Source of the DNA: Holophagaceae bacterium
Lineage (GTDB): Bacteria; Acidobacteriota; Holophagae; Holophagales; Holophagaceae
NCBI GenBank assembly: GCA_016720465.1
Contig: JADKKO010000004.1
Location: 930,001-994,000 of the forward strand
Direction: 5' to 3'
Length of the DNA stretch: 64,000 nt
The notes beneath the pieces are model-generated. The model ran no database searches and had not been told where the DNA came from. It was given only the letters and a program-made list of their open reading frames with translations. This document shows, in pieces, positions 1 through 8,849 of the stretch (positions are counted from its first letter, which is position 1; each line of letters opens with the position of its first letter). A program made the translations under genes and the position numbers.

Positions 1-2
1 CC

Positions 3-380
3 TGGGGAATCATGGGCTCGGGGCTGGACCACCCCTACCCGAAGGAGCACACGGGCCTCATGGAGCGCATCGTGGATTCCGGGGGAGGGTTGATCACGCC
101 CTTTCCGCCGGACGCCCTGCCGCTCAAGTGGCACTTCCCCCGGCGCAACTTGCTGCTCGCGGCCTGGAGCCGGGGCGTGCTCGTGGTCGAAGCCAAGCTG
201 AAAAGCGGCTCGCTGGTCACCGCCAAGCTGGCTCTGGACCTGGGCAAGGAGCTGTGGGTGGTGCCCGGCAGCCCGGAAGATCCGCTGTCCGAGGGGCCGA
301 ATTCCCTGTTGCGGGAAGGCGCCGCGCGCCTATGCCGCTCACCGGCCGATCTGTTGGAGGATCTGGCGGAATTGGGCTGA
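3..380 (+). CDS. dprA: DNA processing protein DprA/Smf, C-terminal part (cut by window start)
   Basis: The reading frame enters from the left edge and ends with TGA, giving 125 residues. They match the C-terminal half of the DprA Rossmann-like domain: a GSGLDHPYPKEH segment, then G-G-G-L-I-T-P-F-P, a FPRRN segment corresponding to the usual FPxRNRxI, VLVVEA, SGSLVTAKLAL and VVPGSPEDP. In the family this protein binds single-stranded DNA and loads RecA during natural transformation. The chain stops about where the DprA core ends, so the C-terminal winged-helix domain found in some homologues seems to be missing. It lies about 100 bases upstream of topA on the same strand, a pairing also seen elsewhere (smf-topA). 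The start codon is outside the window. Confidence 0.9.
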   Translation, partial: WGIMGSGLDHPYPKEHTGLMERIVDSGGGLITPFPPDALPLKWHFPRRNLLLAAWSRGVLVVEAKLKSGSLVTAKLALDLGKELWVVPGSPEDPLSEGPNSLLREGAARLCRSPADLLEDLAELG

Positions 381-485
381 ATAAAAAACTTCCCCCTACG
401 GGGGAAAGAAATGCAAATCCCATGCTTGGACTTGACAAGCCTCCAGTCTTTTGTTCCATCATCCAGACCATCCCTGGAGTCTCCT

Positions 486-2951
486 TTGACCAAGCTCGTC
501 ATCGTCGAAAGCCCCTCAAAGGCCAAGACCATCGCTAAATACATTGGCAAGGAGTACACGGTGAAGGCCTCCGTGGGCCATATCCGCGACCTTCCCAAGA
601 AGCTCGGCGTGGACATCGAGCATGGCTTCCAGGAGGAATACGAAATCTCCCCGGCCAAAGCCAAGGTGGTCGCGGAGCTCCGGGCCTCGGCCAAAGGCGC
701 CAGTGAATTGATTCTCGCGACCGACCCTGACCGCGAAGGGGAAGCCATTTCCTGGCATCTGCTGGAGGCCATCAAACCCCCGAAATCCCTTCCTGTTTCG
801 CGGGTGCTGTTCAACGAGATCACACCCGCCGGCATCCAGAAGGCCATGGCCAACCCCACGGTCATCAACAAGAAGCTGGTGGACGCCCAGCGGGCCCGGC
901 GCGTGCTGGACCGGCTCGTGGGCTACAAGGTGAGCCAGGTGCTCTGGGACAAGGTCCGGCGAGGACTCTCCGCGGGCCGGGTCCAAAGCGTGACGGTGCG
1001 GCTCATCGTGGACCGCGAACGGGAAATCCAGGCCTTCAAGGCAGTGGAATATTGGGTGCTGAAGGGCCGGTTCAGCGCCAAGGTGCCGCCGAATTTCTGG
1101 ATGCGCCTGGTGAAGCTCAGCGGCCAGGCCCTGCAGCTCGGCAACAAGGAGACCAAGCGCCGGGTGGAAAACGAGAAGCAGGCCCACGGCCTCCGGGACC
1201 AGATCCTCAAGGCGCCCTGGAAAGTCACCGGCCTGGAGACCAAGGAAAAGAAGCGCAATCCCGCGCCGCCCTTCACCACGGCGCGCCTCCAGCAGGAGGC
1301 CGCCCAGAAGCTGAAGATGAGCGTCAGCCGGACCATGCAGAACGCCCAGCGGCTCTATGAGGGCCTGGATTTCGGCGAAGGTCCCATCGGCCTCATCACT
1401 TATATGAGGACGGATTCGCCACGGCTGGCGCCCGAAGCCATCGAGGCCGCCCGGGCCTACATCGCGAAGAAATACGGGAAGGAGTATCTGCCGGCCAAGG
1501 CCCGCGTCTATGTCGGCAAGGCCGGCGCCCAGGACGCCCACGAGGCCATCCGCCCCACGGATGTCATGCGGACGCCGGAATCGCTGAGGGAGCACCTGGA
1601 GCCCGACCAGTTCCGCCTGTATTCACTCATCTGGCGGCGCACCATGGCGTCGCAGATGGAAGCGGCCCGCATGGACGAGACCGTGGCGAGCGCCGCCGCG
1701 GCCCTCGAAAACGGCGAGGAAGCCCTGTTCGAAGCCAAGGGCGAGATCGAACGGTTCCCAGGCTGGCTGGCGGTCTACCGCACAGACAAGAAAGAAACGG
1801 ATGCCGAGGCCATCCAGGACGCGACCAAGACCGATGGAGAGGAAGAGGAGGAAAAGGTCGGCCTGCCCCCTCTGGAATTGGGCGAGACGCTGACCCTGCA
1901 GTCACTGGAAACCGACCAGCAGTTCACCAAGCCGCCGGCGCGCTTCAATGAAGCGACGCTCGTCAAGGAACTCGAAGAGGACGGCATCGGCCGCCCCTCG
2001 ACCTACGCGAGCATCATCTCCACCATCCAGGACCGGGATTATGTGAAAAAGCACGAAGGCCGCTTCAAGCCCTCGGAGCTGGGCTGCGTGGTGACGGACC
2101 TGCTGGTGCAGGGTTTCCACGAGCTGATGAACCCGAAATACACCAGCGGTCTCGAAGCCAATCTGGACCGCGTGGAAGAGGGCTCCCTGACCTTCCTGAA
2201 GGCCATGAAGGATTTCTACGGGCCCTTCGAGCAGTCCCTGGCTGACGCGGGCACGCACATGCAAAACCTGAAGGCCGGCGTGCCCTCGGGGGAGGCCTGT
2301 CCGAAGTGCGGCGCGCCGCTGCTGAAGCGCATCGGCAAGAACGGCCTTTTTTTCGGGTGCTCGAACTACCACGCTGAAAAACCCGAGGACAAGTGCGACT
2401 ACACCGCGGAAGTCGAGGCCATGGACGAGCCCGAGGACGCGCCGGAATGCCCGCTCTGCGGCTCGACGCCGATGGCGCTGCGCAAGGGCCAATGGGGGCC
2501 GTTCTGGGCCTGCACCAACTATCCGAAATGCAAGGGCATCCGCAAGGCCGACCCGAAGGGGATTCCAGTTCCCGCCGATGTGCCCACCGGCGAGAAATGC
2601 CCCGTCTGCGGCAAGGACTTCGTCAAACGCCATGGCCGCTACGGCGAGTTCATCTGCTGCGTGGACTACCCGAGCTGCAAGACCGTGAAGAAGGAGATCC
2701 TCGGCGTTCCCTGCCCCAAGTGCGGCGGAGATTTGAGCCCGCGCAAAACGCGCTTCGGGAAGGTGTTCTATGGCTGCACCAATTATCCCAAGTGCGACTT
2801 CACGGCCTGGGACAAGCCCGTCGCCCGCACCTGCCCCAAGTGCAAGAGCCCTTACCTCATGGAGAAGACCCGCAAGCCTCGCGGCAAGGATCCCATCCAG
2901 GTGCTGCTTTGCCCGGCTCCCGGTTGCGGGTTCGAGGAAGTCCTGGGCTGA
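486..2951 (+). CDS. topA: DNA topoisomerase I (type IA)
   Basis: This enzyme relaxes negative supercoils by transient single-strand cleavage. I chose TTG at 486 (821 residues) because GGAG lies 6 bases upstream and translation then opens with TKLVIVESPSKAKTI, the normal start of the TOPRIM domain; an in-frame ATG at 411 would add 25 unlike residues. The TOPRIM acidic cluster DPDREGE is at 80-86 and the catalytic tyrosine is Y306 in GLITYMRTDS. From about residue 605 the protein carries five successive four-cysteine zinc ribbons (C-P-x-C-G...C-x-N-Y-P-x-C type), including GQWGPFWACTNYPKC and KVFYGCTNYPKC. The acidic linker between core domains (EEEEEK, near 460) is short. The length agrees with bacterial TopA. 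Confidence 0.96.
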   Translation: MTKLVIVESPSKAKTIAKYIGKEYTVKASVGHIRDLPKKLGVDIEHGFQEEYEISPAKAKVVAELRASAKGASELILATDPDREGEAISWHLLEAIKPPKSLPVSRVLFNEITPAGIQKAMANPTVINKKLVDAQRARRVLDRLVGYKVSQVLWDKVRRGLSAGRVQSVTVRLIVDREREIQAFKAVEYWVLKGRFSAKVPPNFWMRLVKLSGQALQLGNKETKRRVENEKQAHGLRDQILKAPWKVTGLETKEKKRNPAPPFTTARLQQEAAQKLKMSVSRTMQNAQRLYEGLDFGEGPIGLITYMRTDSPRLAPEAIEAARAYIAKKYGKEYLPAKARVYVGKAGAQDAHEAIRPTDVMRTPESLREHLEPDQFRLYSLIWRRTMASQMEAARMDETVASAAAALENGEEALFEAKGEIERFPGWLAVYRTDKKETDAEAIQDATKTDGEEEEEKVGLPPLELGETLTLQSLETDQQFTKPPARFNEATLVKELEEDGIGRPSTYASIISTIQDRDYVKKHEGRFKPSELGCVVTDLLVQGFHELMNPKYTSGLEANLDRVEEGSLTFLKAMKDFYGPFEQSLADAGTHMQNLKAGVPSGEACPKCGAPLLKRIGKNGLFFGCSNYHAEKPEDKCDYTAEVEAMDEPEDAPECPLCGSTPMALRKGQWGPFWACTNYPKCKGIRKADPKGIPVPADVPTGEKCPVCGKDFVKRHGRYGEFICCVDYPSCKTVKKEILGVPCPKCGGDLSPRKTRFGKVFYGCTNYPKCDFTAWDKPVARTCPKCKSPYLMEKTRKPRGKDPIQVLLCPAPGCGFEEVLG

Positions 2952-2982
2952 GGCGGCTCCCGGATCCCGGTAATATCCCTCC

Positions 2983-3465
2983 ATGGCCATGCCCAATCCC
3001 CACCTCGACGGGACCGTCCAGGAGATCGAAGCCGCCACGCGATGGAGCCGCCTCGCGGCGCGGCTCATCGACTACCTCATCTGGTTCGCGCCGCTGGCGC
3101 TCTTCATTTTCCCCTGCCTGGGCCCCATCGCGGCCGTGCTGGGCTGGCTCGGAATCCTGGGCGCCCAGATCTGGCTGCTGGTGACCCGGGCGCAGACCAT
3201 CGGCAAAAAGGGCATGGGCATCTACATCATGCGGACGGATGGGGGGATTCCCCACATCGGATGGCTGCTGGTCCGTGAATTCGCGATCCCCGCCCTGGCC
3301 GGACTCCTGCAATACATGGGGAGCGTGAACCACGATGCCGCGGGCCTGTTCTTCAGCCTGGTGGCGAGCCTGCTCTGGCTGATCGACGTGCTGTTCATCT
3401 TCGGCCGCACCCGCCGCTGCCTCCACGACTACATTGCCGGTACCCATGTCGTGAAGGCCGCCTAG
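2983..3465 (+). CDS. RDD family integral membrane protein
   Basis: A 160-residue protein with an RLAARLIDYLIW segment near residue 23 that carries the Arg and Asp typical of the RDD family, then hydrophobic stretches at about 32-70, 90-107 and 118-137. The family is of unsettled function; some members have been linked to ion or compatible-solute transport. It starts 31 bases after topA on the same strand and may be read through from it. The C-terminal RTRRCLHDYIAGTHVV segment is also typical of RDD proteins. There is no evidence here for a particular substrate. Confidence 0.8.
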   Translation: MAMPNPHLDGTVQEIEAATRWSRLAARLIDYLIWFAPLALFIFPCLGPIAAVLGWLGILGAQIWLLVTRAQTIGKKGMGIYIMRTDGGIPHIGWLLVREFAIPALAGLLQYMGSVNHDAAGLFFSLVASLLWLIDVLFIFGRTRRCLHDYIAGTHVVKAA

Positions 3466-3475
3466 GCATCCCCCA

Positions 3476-3853
3476 TCAGGGAATGAAAGGCTCCTCGTGG
3501 TCTTTCAGGCGGCCCTCGATGTAGGCGCCCAGGGCCCGTGCCTGCTCATCGGGCAACGGGTCGAAGCGCAGGCCGCAACCCATGATGTCCATGCCCTGGC
3601 CGCCCCCCAGCGTCCGCATCACGGTGGCGCTCATGGGGTTCGGGGGCAGGTCGGGATGATGGAGGATCAGGTCCTCGATGCGCCGGCCCGCCACCACGCC
3701 GCTCGTGTGGCTGGTGTCGATGAAAAGGAAAAGGCCGCCTACGCTCAGGCTGGTCACCCGGATGCCCGCCAGATGCTTGTCCTTGATGCGCAGGGAGGCG
3801 CTCAGGCGGCCGTCCACGACATTGATCCTCGGGTGCCGGCGCGGGGTGTCCAT
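3476..3853 (-). CDS. PilZ-domain protein, probable c-di-GMP binder
   Basis: The protein is 125 residues from ATG at 3853, which has GGAGG 7 bases upstream; an upstream in-frame ATG at 3916 would add 21 residues. RRHPRINV near the N-terminus supplies the RxxxR part of the c-di-GMP site and TSLSVGGLFL supplies the second (D/N)xSxxGG-like part, although the usual Asp is replaced by Thr. The rest (GCGLRFDPLPDEQARALGAY) resembles the C-terminal strand and helix of PilZ domains. It is a single-domain protein, so it probably acts as a c-di-GMP adaptor in motility or surface behaviour; the partner is not identifiable. It is convergent with the RDD gene and downstream of the LuxR-type gene on the same strand. 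Confidence 0.82.
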   Translation of the reverse strand: MDTPRRHPRINVVDGRLSASLRIKDKHLAGIRVTSLSVGGLFLFIDTSHTSGVVAGRRIEDLILHHPDLPPNPMSATVMRTLGGGQGMDIMGCGLRFDPLPDEQARALGAYIEGRLKDHEEPFIP

Positions 3854-3943
3854 CGAGGAGCCTCCATCAGGGGAAGACGAGTCGGATTCGGGTCGTTCCA
3901 GAATAACCAGCGTCATACCTGGCTGAAGGGTGGTGGCGCCAGT

Positions 3944-4495
3944 TCACCCATGGGTCGTGGGCAGGAGCAGGTCTTCCAGGAAGAAAGCGGACAGTTCAGC
4001 GCGGCCCGCCAGGCCGGCTTTCCGATAGACATCCTGGGCCTGCTGGCGGACGGTGCGCTCGGAGGTGGACCGCAGCTCCGCGATGTCGCGGGTGCTGAAG
4101 CCTTTGAGGAGGAGGAGGGCCACTTCCCGTTCGGCGTGGCTGAGGTTCCATCGCTCGAACTGAATGTCCAGGGCGCGCCCCAGCCCCTCCAAGGCCTGGG
4201 CGGCTTCGGCGCGCCACCGGTCGGCCTCCTGCTGGGAAGCTTCCAGGGCCGTTTTCAGGCTGGTGATGGCCTGGCCCCTGTGGCGCAGGACAAGCAGAAG
4301 CCGTAGACCCAAGGTAAGGGATACGGTCCCGATCAGGATTTCAAATCCCTGATGCAGGAGGCTCACTTCGCCCTGGATCCGGTCCCACACCAGATCGACC
4401 GCGAACTGCACCGCGATGAATAGGAAAACTCCGCTCATCAGCGCCGTGCTGGGGGCTCCGTCATTTGCCGGATGCTGTCTGGGAACGGGCTGCAT
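3944..4495 (-). CDS. LuxR-type regulator with two N-terminal membrane segments
   Basis: Using ATG at 4495 gives 183 residues; the frame stays open upstream to 4618, so the start is uncertain. Two hydrophobic segments (about 19-36, FLFIAVQF; and 49-68, ILIGTVSLTLGLRLLLVL) come before a coiled-coil-like stretch (about 75-105) and a C-terminal GerE/LuxR helix-turn-helix (WNLSHAEREVALLLLKGFSTRDIAE followed by the recognition helix STSERTVRQQAQDVYRKAG). No receiver or ligand domain is visible. A membrane-anchored LuxR-type protein of this layout could sense envelope state or pair with a kinase elsewhere. It is divergent from the multihaem cytochrome gene about 400 bases away and is a reasonable candidate regulator of it, by position only. 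Confidence 0.75.
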   Translation of the reverse strand: MQPVPRQHPANDGAPSTALMSGVFLFIAVQFAVDLVWDRIQGEVSLLHQGFEILIGTVSLTLGLRLLLVLRHRGQAITSLKTALEASQQEADRWRAEAAQALEGLGRALDIQFERWNLSHAEREVALLLLKGFSTRDIAELRSTSERTVRQQAQDVYRKAGLAGRAELSAFFLEDLLLPTTHG

Positions 4496-4891
4496 GGTGT
4501 GTGGCTCAGTGGTTATGGGTCGGACGACGGATGGCTGGATGGGCAGCGCTTTCCTATCCTGACAGGACCGAATTGAGGACGCGATGATCGAGTTGTCTCT
4601 GCACGCAGCAGCCGCCAAAGACCTTGTGGGGCAAGGGTCCGCGCCTCCCTCTCGATGTTTGGCGGACCTTTGGAAAAGGTCGTTGGCCGTGGAGCGGAAT
4701 ACAACTCGTCCAGGATTTTTGCGGGTCCGGATGGCGAAACATTTTGCTCAACCGCACAATGCCGCCAACTGATCAGCCATGCGTTTCCTTAACTTATATT
4801 CCGATATAGACATAGCTGAGGCCCGGCGTCGCACGCCCTTCTCCACTCTGGTCAGGTTCTCCAGGATTTTCCTGGATCCGCGCCGTTTCCC

Positions 4892-7800
4892 ATGGATTCC
4901 GCAATGAAGCACGCACTGACATCCCTTCATATGCGGATCTTCGGAGCTGTCCTGCTGCTCATCGGATCGATGCTCGCTTGCAGCCGCGGCGATCAGACCC
5001 GGGGCGCGGGGCCGAGCCAGAACGGGCATTTCCATCCGGCGGACTGGATCTCCATCCACCCCGGCAAGGCCATGACTCCAGGCACCCTCGGCGGCTGCAA
5101 GGAATGCCATGAAATGACCGTGACGCGGACCGGCAGCGGCATCCCCTCCTGCATGACCGCGGACTGCCACCATAAACCGGTTCCGGGATGGGCCTTGGCG
5201 GGGAGCCACGGCGCGAAGGCGAAGCTGGCGCAGGACGCCTCGGGCGGGGGCATGGCTTCCTGCCAGCTCTGCCACGGCACGGACTTCGGCGGCGGCGTCT
5301 CCACGAATTCCTGCGAATCCTGCCACACCGTGAAGGCTCCGCATCCAGTGAAACCATGGAGGAATTCCGCCGGGACCACGCACACCAACACGGATCCATC
5401 GAATGCGGCGGTCTGCGCGCAATGCCATTTCCCGGGGTCCGCTGTGAATCCGCCCAACCACCCGCCGGTCAGCCCGGCCGCGGGGAGCGCACCCGGATGT
5501 TTCAATAACACGCTGTGCCACGGCGAGGCCGCAGCGCCCCATGCCCTGGGCTCCGTGTGGCTGGAGCCCACCAGCCAGAATTTCCATGGCCTTCAGGCGA
5601 AGCAGGATCTGCTGTACTGCCAGTCCTGCCACGGCACGCCGGGCACCCCTAAATTCGACGGCGGCTCCGCGTCCACCAAATGCTCCAGTTGCCATACGGC
5701 GGCCAAGGCCCACTCGAAGCCCTGGCATCCCGCGCCGGTCGCCACCTTCCCCGGCTACGTGCCCTCCCACCGGAACGCCGGAAAGCGGGACACCTCCTGC
5801 AGCGTCTGCCACGACTACACCAAGGGCCGGACGGCCCCGCTCATCGGCGCGCCCAGCTGCTATTCCGCTGCCGAAGGCGGAGTCGGCTGCCACGCCAATG
5901 GACCTGGCCAGGCCAACCATGCGGTTCCGTACCTTGAAGCAGGCCACACGGCAGTCACCCAAACGGGGTTCAATTCGAATTGCAGTTCCTGCCACGCGGT
6001 GGCGGGGGCCTCGCCACTTTCCTCGGCGCCGCTCTGCAGCGCCTGCCACCAGGCCGGATCTCCGTTGACCCAGGGAAGCTGCGCTTCGTGCCACGCAAAA
6101 CCGCCCACGGGATCGGTGTTTCCGAATGTGGCGGGCACCCACGCCAAGCATGACGCGCTGAGCGGCCTGACCGGGCAGTGCGCCGCCTGCCACAGCGGAT
6201 CCGATTCGGGATCCCTGCTCCATTACAACCACGCCAATGGCCGCTCCGGGCACGACTCGCTGCGGACGGCTCCGGGCGAGACCTCGTTCCTGGCCACCTT
6301 CAACAGCAAATCCGGTTCCGCCTCCTTCGATCCGACCCAGCTCACCTGCTCCAACGTGAGCTGCCACGGCGGAAAGACGACGCCGAACTGGCAGAACGGC
6401 ATCATCGACGTGAACAGCGAAGCCGGGTGCCAGCAGTGCCACGTGGTCGGCACCGCCGTGGGGACGCCGGAAAACAACAGCGCCTACAGCGGCCTCCACG
6501 CGGTGCACATGGCCGCGAAGGCTGGGGCGGCCTGCGTGGATTGCCATGCGATGGGCAACAGCACGGCCGGCGCCCAGAACCACTTCAAGTTCCTCAACAC
6601 GCCCCAGATGGAAGGCCCCGCCAGCAGCACCATCGCGCCCCAGGGCAATCCGTCCTTCTACAATATCCCGACCCAGACCTGCGGCAATTTCGTCTGCCAC
6701 GGACAGCAGCACACCAACTACTCCTGGATCGGGGGAGCGAACCACGCCGTCCCCTTCCTCGACAGCGCCCACTTCACCGCCAGCCAGAGCGGCTTCGATG
6801 CCAATTGCAAGAACTGCCACTCGGACACGGGCTCGTCCCCGATCGCGGCGGCGCCGCTCTGCTCGACCTGCCACCAGGCTTCCTCGGTGCTGACGGTGTC
6901 GAACTGCGCATCTTGCCACACCAAGCCTCCAACGGGGGCGGCCTTCCCGAATGTGGCCGGAAAGCACGGCAAGCACGATGCGCTCGATGGCGTCGCTGGG
7001 GTCTGCTCGTCCTGCCACACGGGTTCCGATTCGACCACGCTTTCGCACTACGACCATGCCAATGCGCGTCCCGGCAAGGATGCGCTGCGGGTGCCGCCCG
7101 CCCCCACGGCTTTCATGTCGGTGTACAACGCGAAATCCGGCTCGGCCTCGTTCAATCCCGCCACGCTCACCTGCTCCAGCGTGAGCTGCCACGGCGGACA
7201 ATCCGCGTCGAGCTGGCAGACCGGCACCATCGATCCGAATGCCGACGCCGGCTGCCGCCAGTGCCACGCCCTCGGCACCTCCCAGGGCGTTCCCCAGTAC
7301 AACAGCCTCTTCTCCGGTCTGCACGCCAAGCATCTGGGCACCGAGGTCAATGCGCTCTGCACCGAATGCCACATCATGTCCAATGGCACCGCCGGAGCCC
7401 AGAACCACTTCAAATTCCTGAACACCACGCAGATGGAAGGCCCCGCCGGCAGCACCGTGGCGCCCCTGGGCAACCCGGCCTTCTACAACATTCCTGCGCA
7501 GACCTGCGGCACCTTCACCTGCCACGGGACCCAGCACGGCAACTTCTCGTGGACCGGCGGCCCGAACCACGCCGTCCCGTTCCTGAGTCCTGACCACACC
7601 TCGGTGACCCAAGGCGGATACGATGCCGACTGCAAGACTTGCCATGCGGTTTCCGGCACCTCCCCGCTCGCTTCGGCGCCGCTCTGCTCCAGCTGCCACC
7701 AAGGCGGATCGCCCCTGACGATCTCGAATTGCGCTTCGTGCCATGCCGAGCCGCCCACGGGAAGCGTCTTCCCGAATATCGCCGGCACGCATGCCACCCA

Positions 7801-8359
7801 TGATTCCCTCCAGGGCGTCACGGGCGCCTGCAACACCTGCCACAGCAATTCGGGCACGACCACGCAGCTCCATTACGACCACGCCAACGGGCGGCCCGGC
7901 CACGATGCGCTCCGGGTCCCCCCGGGCGAGGTGCAGACCCTCTCCACCTACAACGCCAAGACCGGCGCGGCCTCCTTCAACACCGCGGGCCTCACCTGCT
8001 CCAACGTCAGCTGCCATGGCGGCCAGACCACCCCGAATTGGCAGACCGGCTCCATCAACGTGGACACCCAGTGCGCTTCCTGCCATGTCCGTGGAACCAC
8101 CCAATTCAACAGCTACAACTCCGGGGAGCACAAAAAGCACGTGGTGGACGAAGGGATCGCATGCGTCGAATGCCACAACACCACAACGCTTGCGGTCAAC
8201 CATTTCACCACCCTGGGCACATCGGCCATGGAGGGCCCAGCCTCAGCCACCATCGGCGGCGGCGCGACGGCGATCCCGGCGGGCGCCTGGAACGCCACGA
8301 ACAAGACCTGCACCTTCAATTGCCATGGCCAGGAGAACCACAACAACGAGCAGTGGTAG
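4892..8359 (+). CDS. Large multihaem c-type cytochrome lipoprotein (CxxCH/CxxxxCH)
   Basis: A 1155-residue secreted protein. After a hydrophobic segment (LLLIGSMLAC) the Cys at about residue 30 fits a lipobox, so it is probably lipid-anchored; ATG codons at 4904 and 4931 are alternative starts. I count 25 CxxCH motifs, six CxxxxCH (e.g. CMTADCH, CSNVSCH, CGNFVCH), one CxxxCH (CTFNCH) and one CxxxxxCH (CFNNTLCH), so about 33 potential haems. Alternating CxxxxCH and CxxCH motifs are known from Geobacter-type outer-surface cytochromes. The region from about residue 342 is a 275-codon tandem repeat. It heads a four-gene group with a small cytochrome, a beta-barrel and a membrane haem protein, consistent with extracellular electron transfer. 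A long frame on the opposite strand is a shadow. Confidence 0.93.
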   Translation: MDSAMKHALTSLHMRIFGAVLLLIGSMLACSRGDQTRGAGPSQNGHFHPADWISIHPGKAMTPGTLGGCKECHEMTVTRTGSGIPSCMTADCHHKPVPGWALAGSHGAKAKLAQDASGGGMASCQLCHGTDFGGGVSTNSCESCHTVKAPHPVKPWRNSAGTTHTNTDPSNAAVCAQCHFPGSAVNPPNHPPVSPAAGSAPGCFNNTLCHGEAAAPHALGSVWLEPTSQNFHGLQAKQDLLYCQSCHGTPGTPKFDGGSASTKCSSCHTAAKAHSKPWHPAPVATFPGYVPSHRNAGKRDTSCSVCHDYTKGRTAPLIGAPSCYSAAEGGVGCHANGPGQANHAVPYLEAGHTAVTQTGFNSNCSSCHAVAGASPLSSAPLCSACHQAGSPLTQGSCASCHAKPPTGSVFPNVAGTHAKHDALSGLTGQCAACHSGSDSGSLLHYNHANGRSGHDSLRTAPGETSFLATFNSKSGSASFDPTQLTCSNVSCHGGKTTPNWQNGIIDVNSEAGCQQCHVVGTAVGTPENNSAYSGLHAVHMAAKAGAACVDCHAMGNSTAGAQNHFKFLNTPQMEGPASSTIAPQGNPSFYNIPTQTCGNFVCHGQQHTNYSWIGGANHAVPFLDSAHFTASQSGFDANCKNCHSDTGSSPIAAAPLCSTCHQASSVLTVSNCASCHTKPPTGAAFPNVAGKHGKHDALDGVAGVCSSCHTGSDSTTLSHYDHANARPGKDALRVPPAPTAFMSVYNAKSGSASFNPATLTCSSVSCHGGQSASSWQTGTIDPNADAGCRQCHALGTSQGVPQYNSLFSGLHAKHLGTEVNALCTECHIMSNGTAGAQNHFKFLNTTQMEGPAGSTVAPLGNPAFYNIPAQTCGTFTCHGTQHGNFSWTGGPNHAVPFLSPDHTSVTQGGYDADCKTCHAVSGTSPLASAPLCSSCHQGGSPLTISNCASCHAEPPTGSVFPNIAGTHATHDSLQGVTGACNTCHSNSGTTTQLHYDHANGRPGHDALRVPPGEVQTLSTYNAKTGAASFNTAGLTCSNVSCHGGQTTPNWQTGSINVDTQCASCHVRGTTQFNSYNSGEHKKHVVDEGIACVECHNTTTLAVNHFTTLGTSAMEGPASATIGGGATAIPAGAWNATNKTCTFNCHGQENHNNEQW
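5915..8356 (+). repeat. Three in-frame tandem units of 825 bp within the cytochrome gene
   Basis: The NHAVP(Y/F)L segment recurs at 5915, 6740 and 7565, exactly 825 bases (275 codons) apart. Each unit carries the same order of motifs: CxxCH after SxFDxN, CSxCH, CASCHxKPPTG, a CxxCH, CSxVSCHGG, a CxQCH, a CxxCH with NHFKFLN, then CGxFxCH. The third unit is shortened near its end (CASCH, CVECH, CTFNCH). Units 1 and 2 are similar enough in DNA to be recombination substrates, so unit number may vary between strains. Confidence 0.9.
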
Positions 8360-8453
8360 GAACCCATCCCTGATCCATCCCCAACCCGAAGCTCACCGGA
8401 GCTTCACCACCCTGGAACCCGGCTGTTTTCACTCAACCCCTAAAGGAGGCACC

Positions 8454-8837
8454 ATGAACCCCTTCACCCACCGCCTGCCAGGCTTCAACCGCCTGGTGCT
8501 CGCCGCTCTGCTCGTCTCGGGAGCCGCCCTGTTCGGCGGCGACCAGGCCAAGGACCTTCCCAAATTCGACGGCAATCTCCAGAAGTACTGGAATGATGCC
8601 TGCGCGCGCTGCCACGGCGCCAATGGCAATGGCCGGGACAACAGCGGCAAAGCGCTGCCGGACGCGGGCTTCGACTTCACCGACAGCCGCAAGGCGAACA
8701 AGAAGAAGGACAGCGATTGGGTGAAGGTGACCCTGGTGGGCAAAGACAAGATGCCCGCTTTCAAAGACAAGATGTCCGAAGCCGATGTCCAGAAAATGAT
8801 CACCGAGATCATCCGCAAATTCGCGGCCAAGCGCTGA
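8454..8837 (+). CDS. Small monohaem cytochrome c, periplasmic
   Basis: A 127-residue protein starting at ATG 8454, with AAGGAGG upstream at 8443-8449. A signal peptide (LVLAALLVSGAALFGG) is followed by a class I cytochrome c domain: haem motif CARCH near residue 50 and a downstream DKMPAFKDKM segment that supplies a likely Met axial ligand. The lysine-rich surface is typical of soluble electron carriers. It starts 94 bases after the large multihaem cytochrome and 12 bases before the beta-barrel gene, so it probably shuttles electrons across the periplasm within the same pathway. Confidence 0.9.
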   Translation: MNPFTHRLPGFNRLVLAALLVSGAALFGGDQAKDLPKFDGNLQKYWNDACARCHGANGNGRDNSGKALPDAGFDFTDSRKANKKKDSDWVKVTLVGKDKMPAFKDKMSEADVQKMITEIIRKFAAKR

Positions 8838-8849
8838 GCCGGGGCCGCC

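Noticed and set aside
4619..4891. A c-di-GMP (GEMM) riboswitch before the cytochrome gene
   Set aside because: I looked because such riboswitches precede cytochrome genes in other metal reducers, but found none of the conserved core in this gap.
4748..8203. An 1151-codon open frame antisense to the multihaem cytochrome gene
   Set aside because: It is rich in Gly, Arg, Val and His with no family pattern, and exists because the sense gene is GC-rich and repetitive. The haem motifs are unambiguous on the plus strand.
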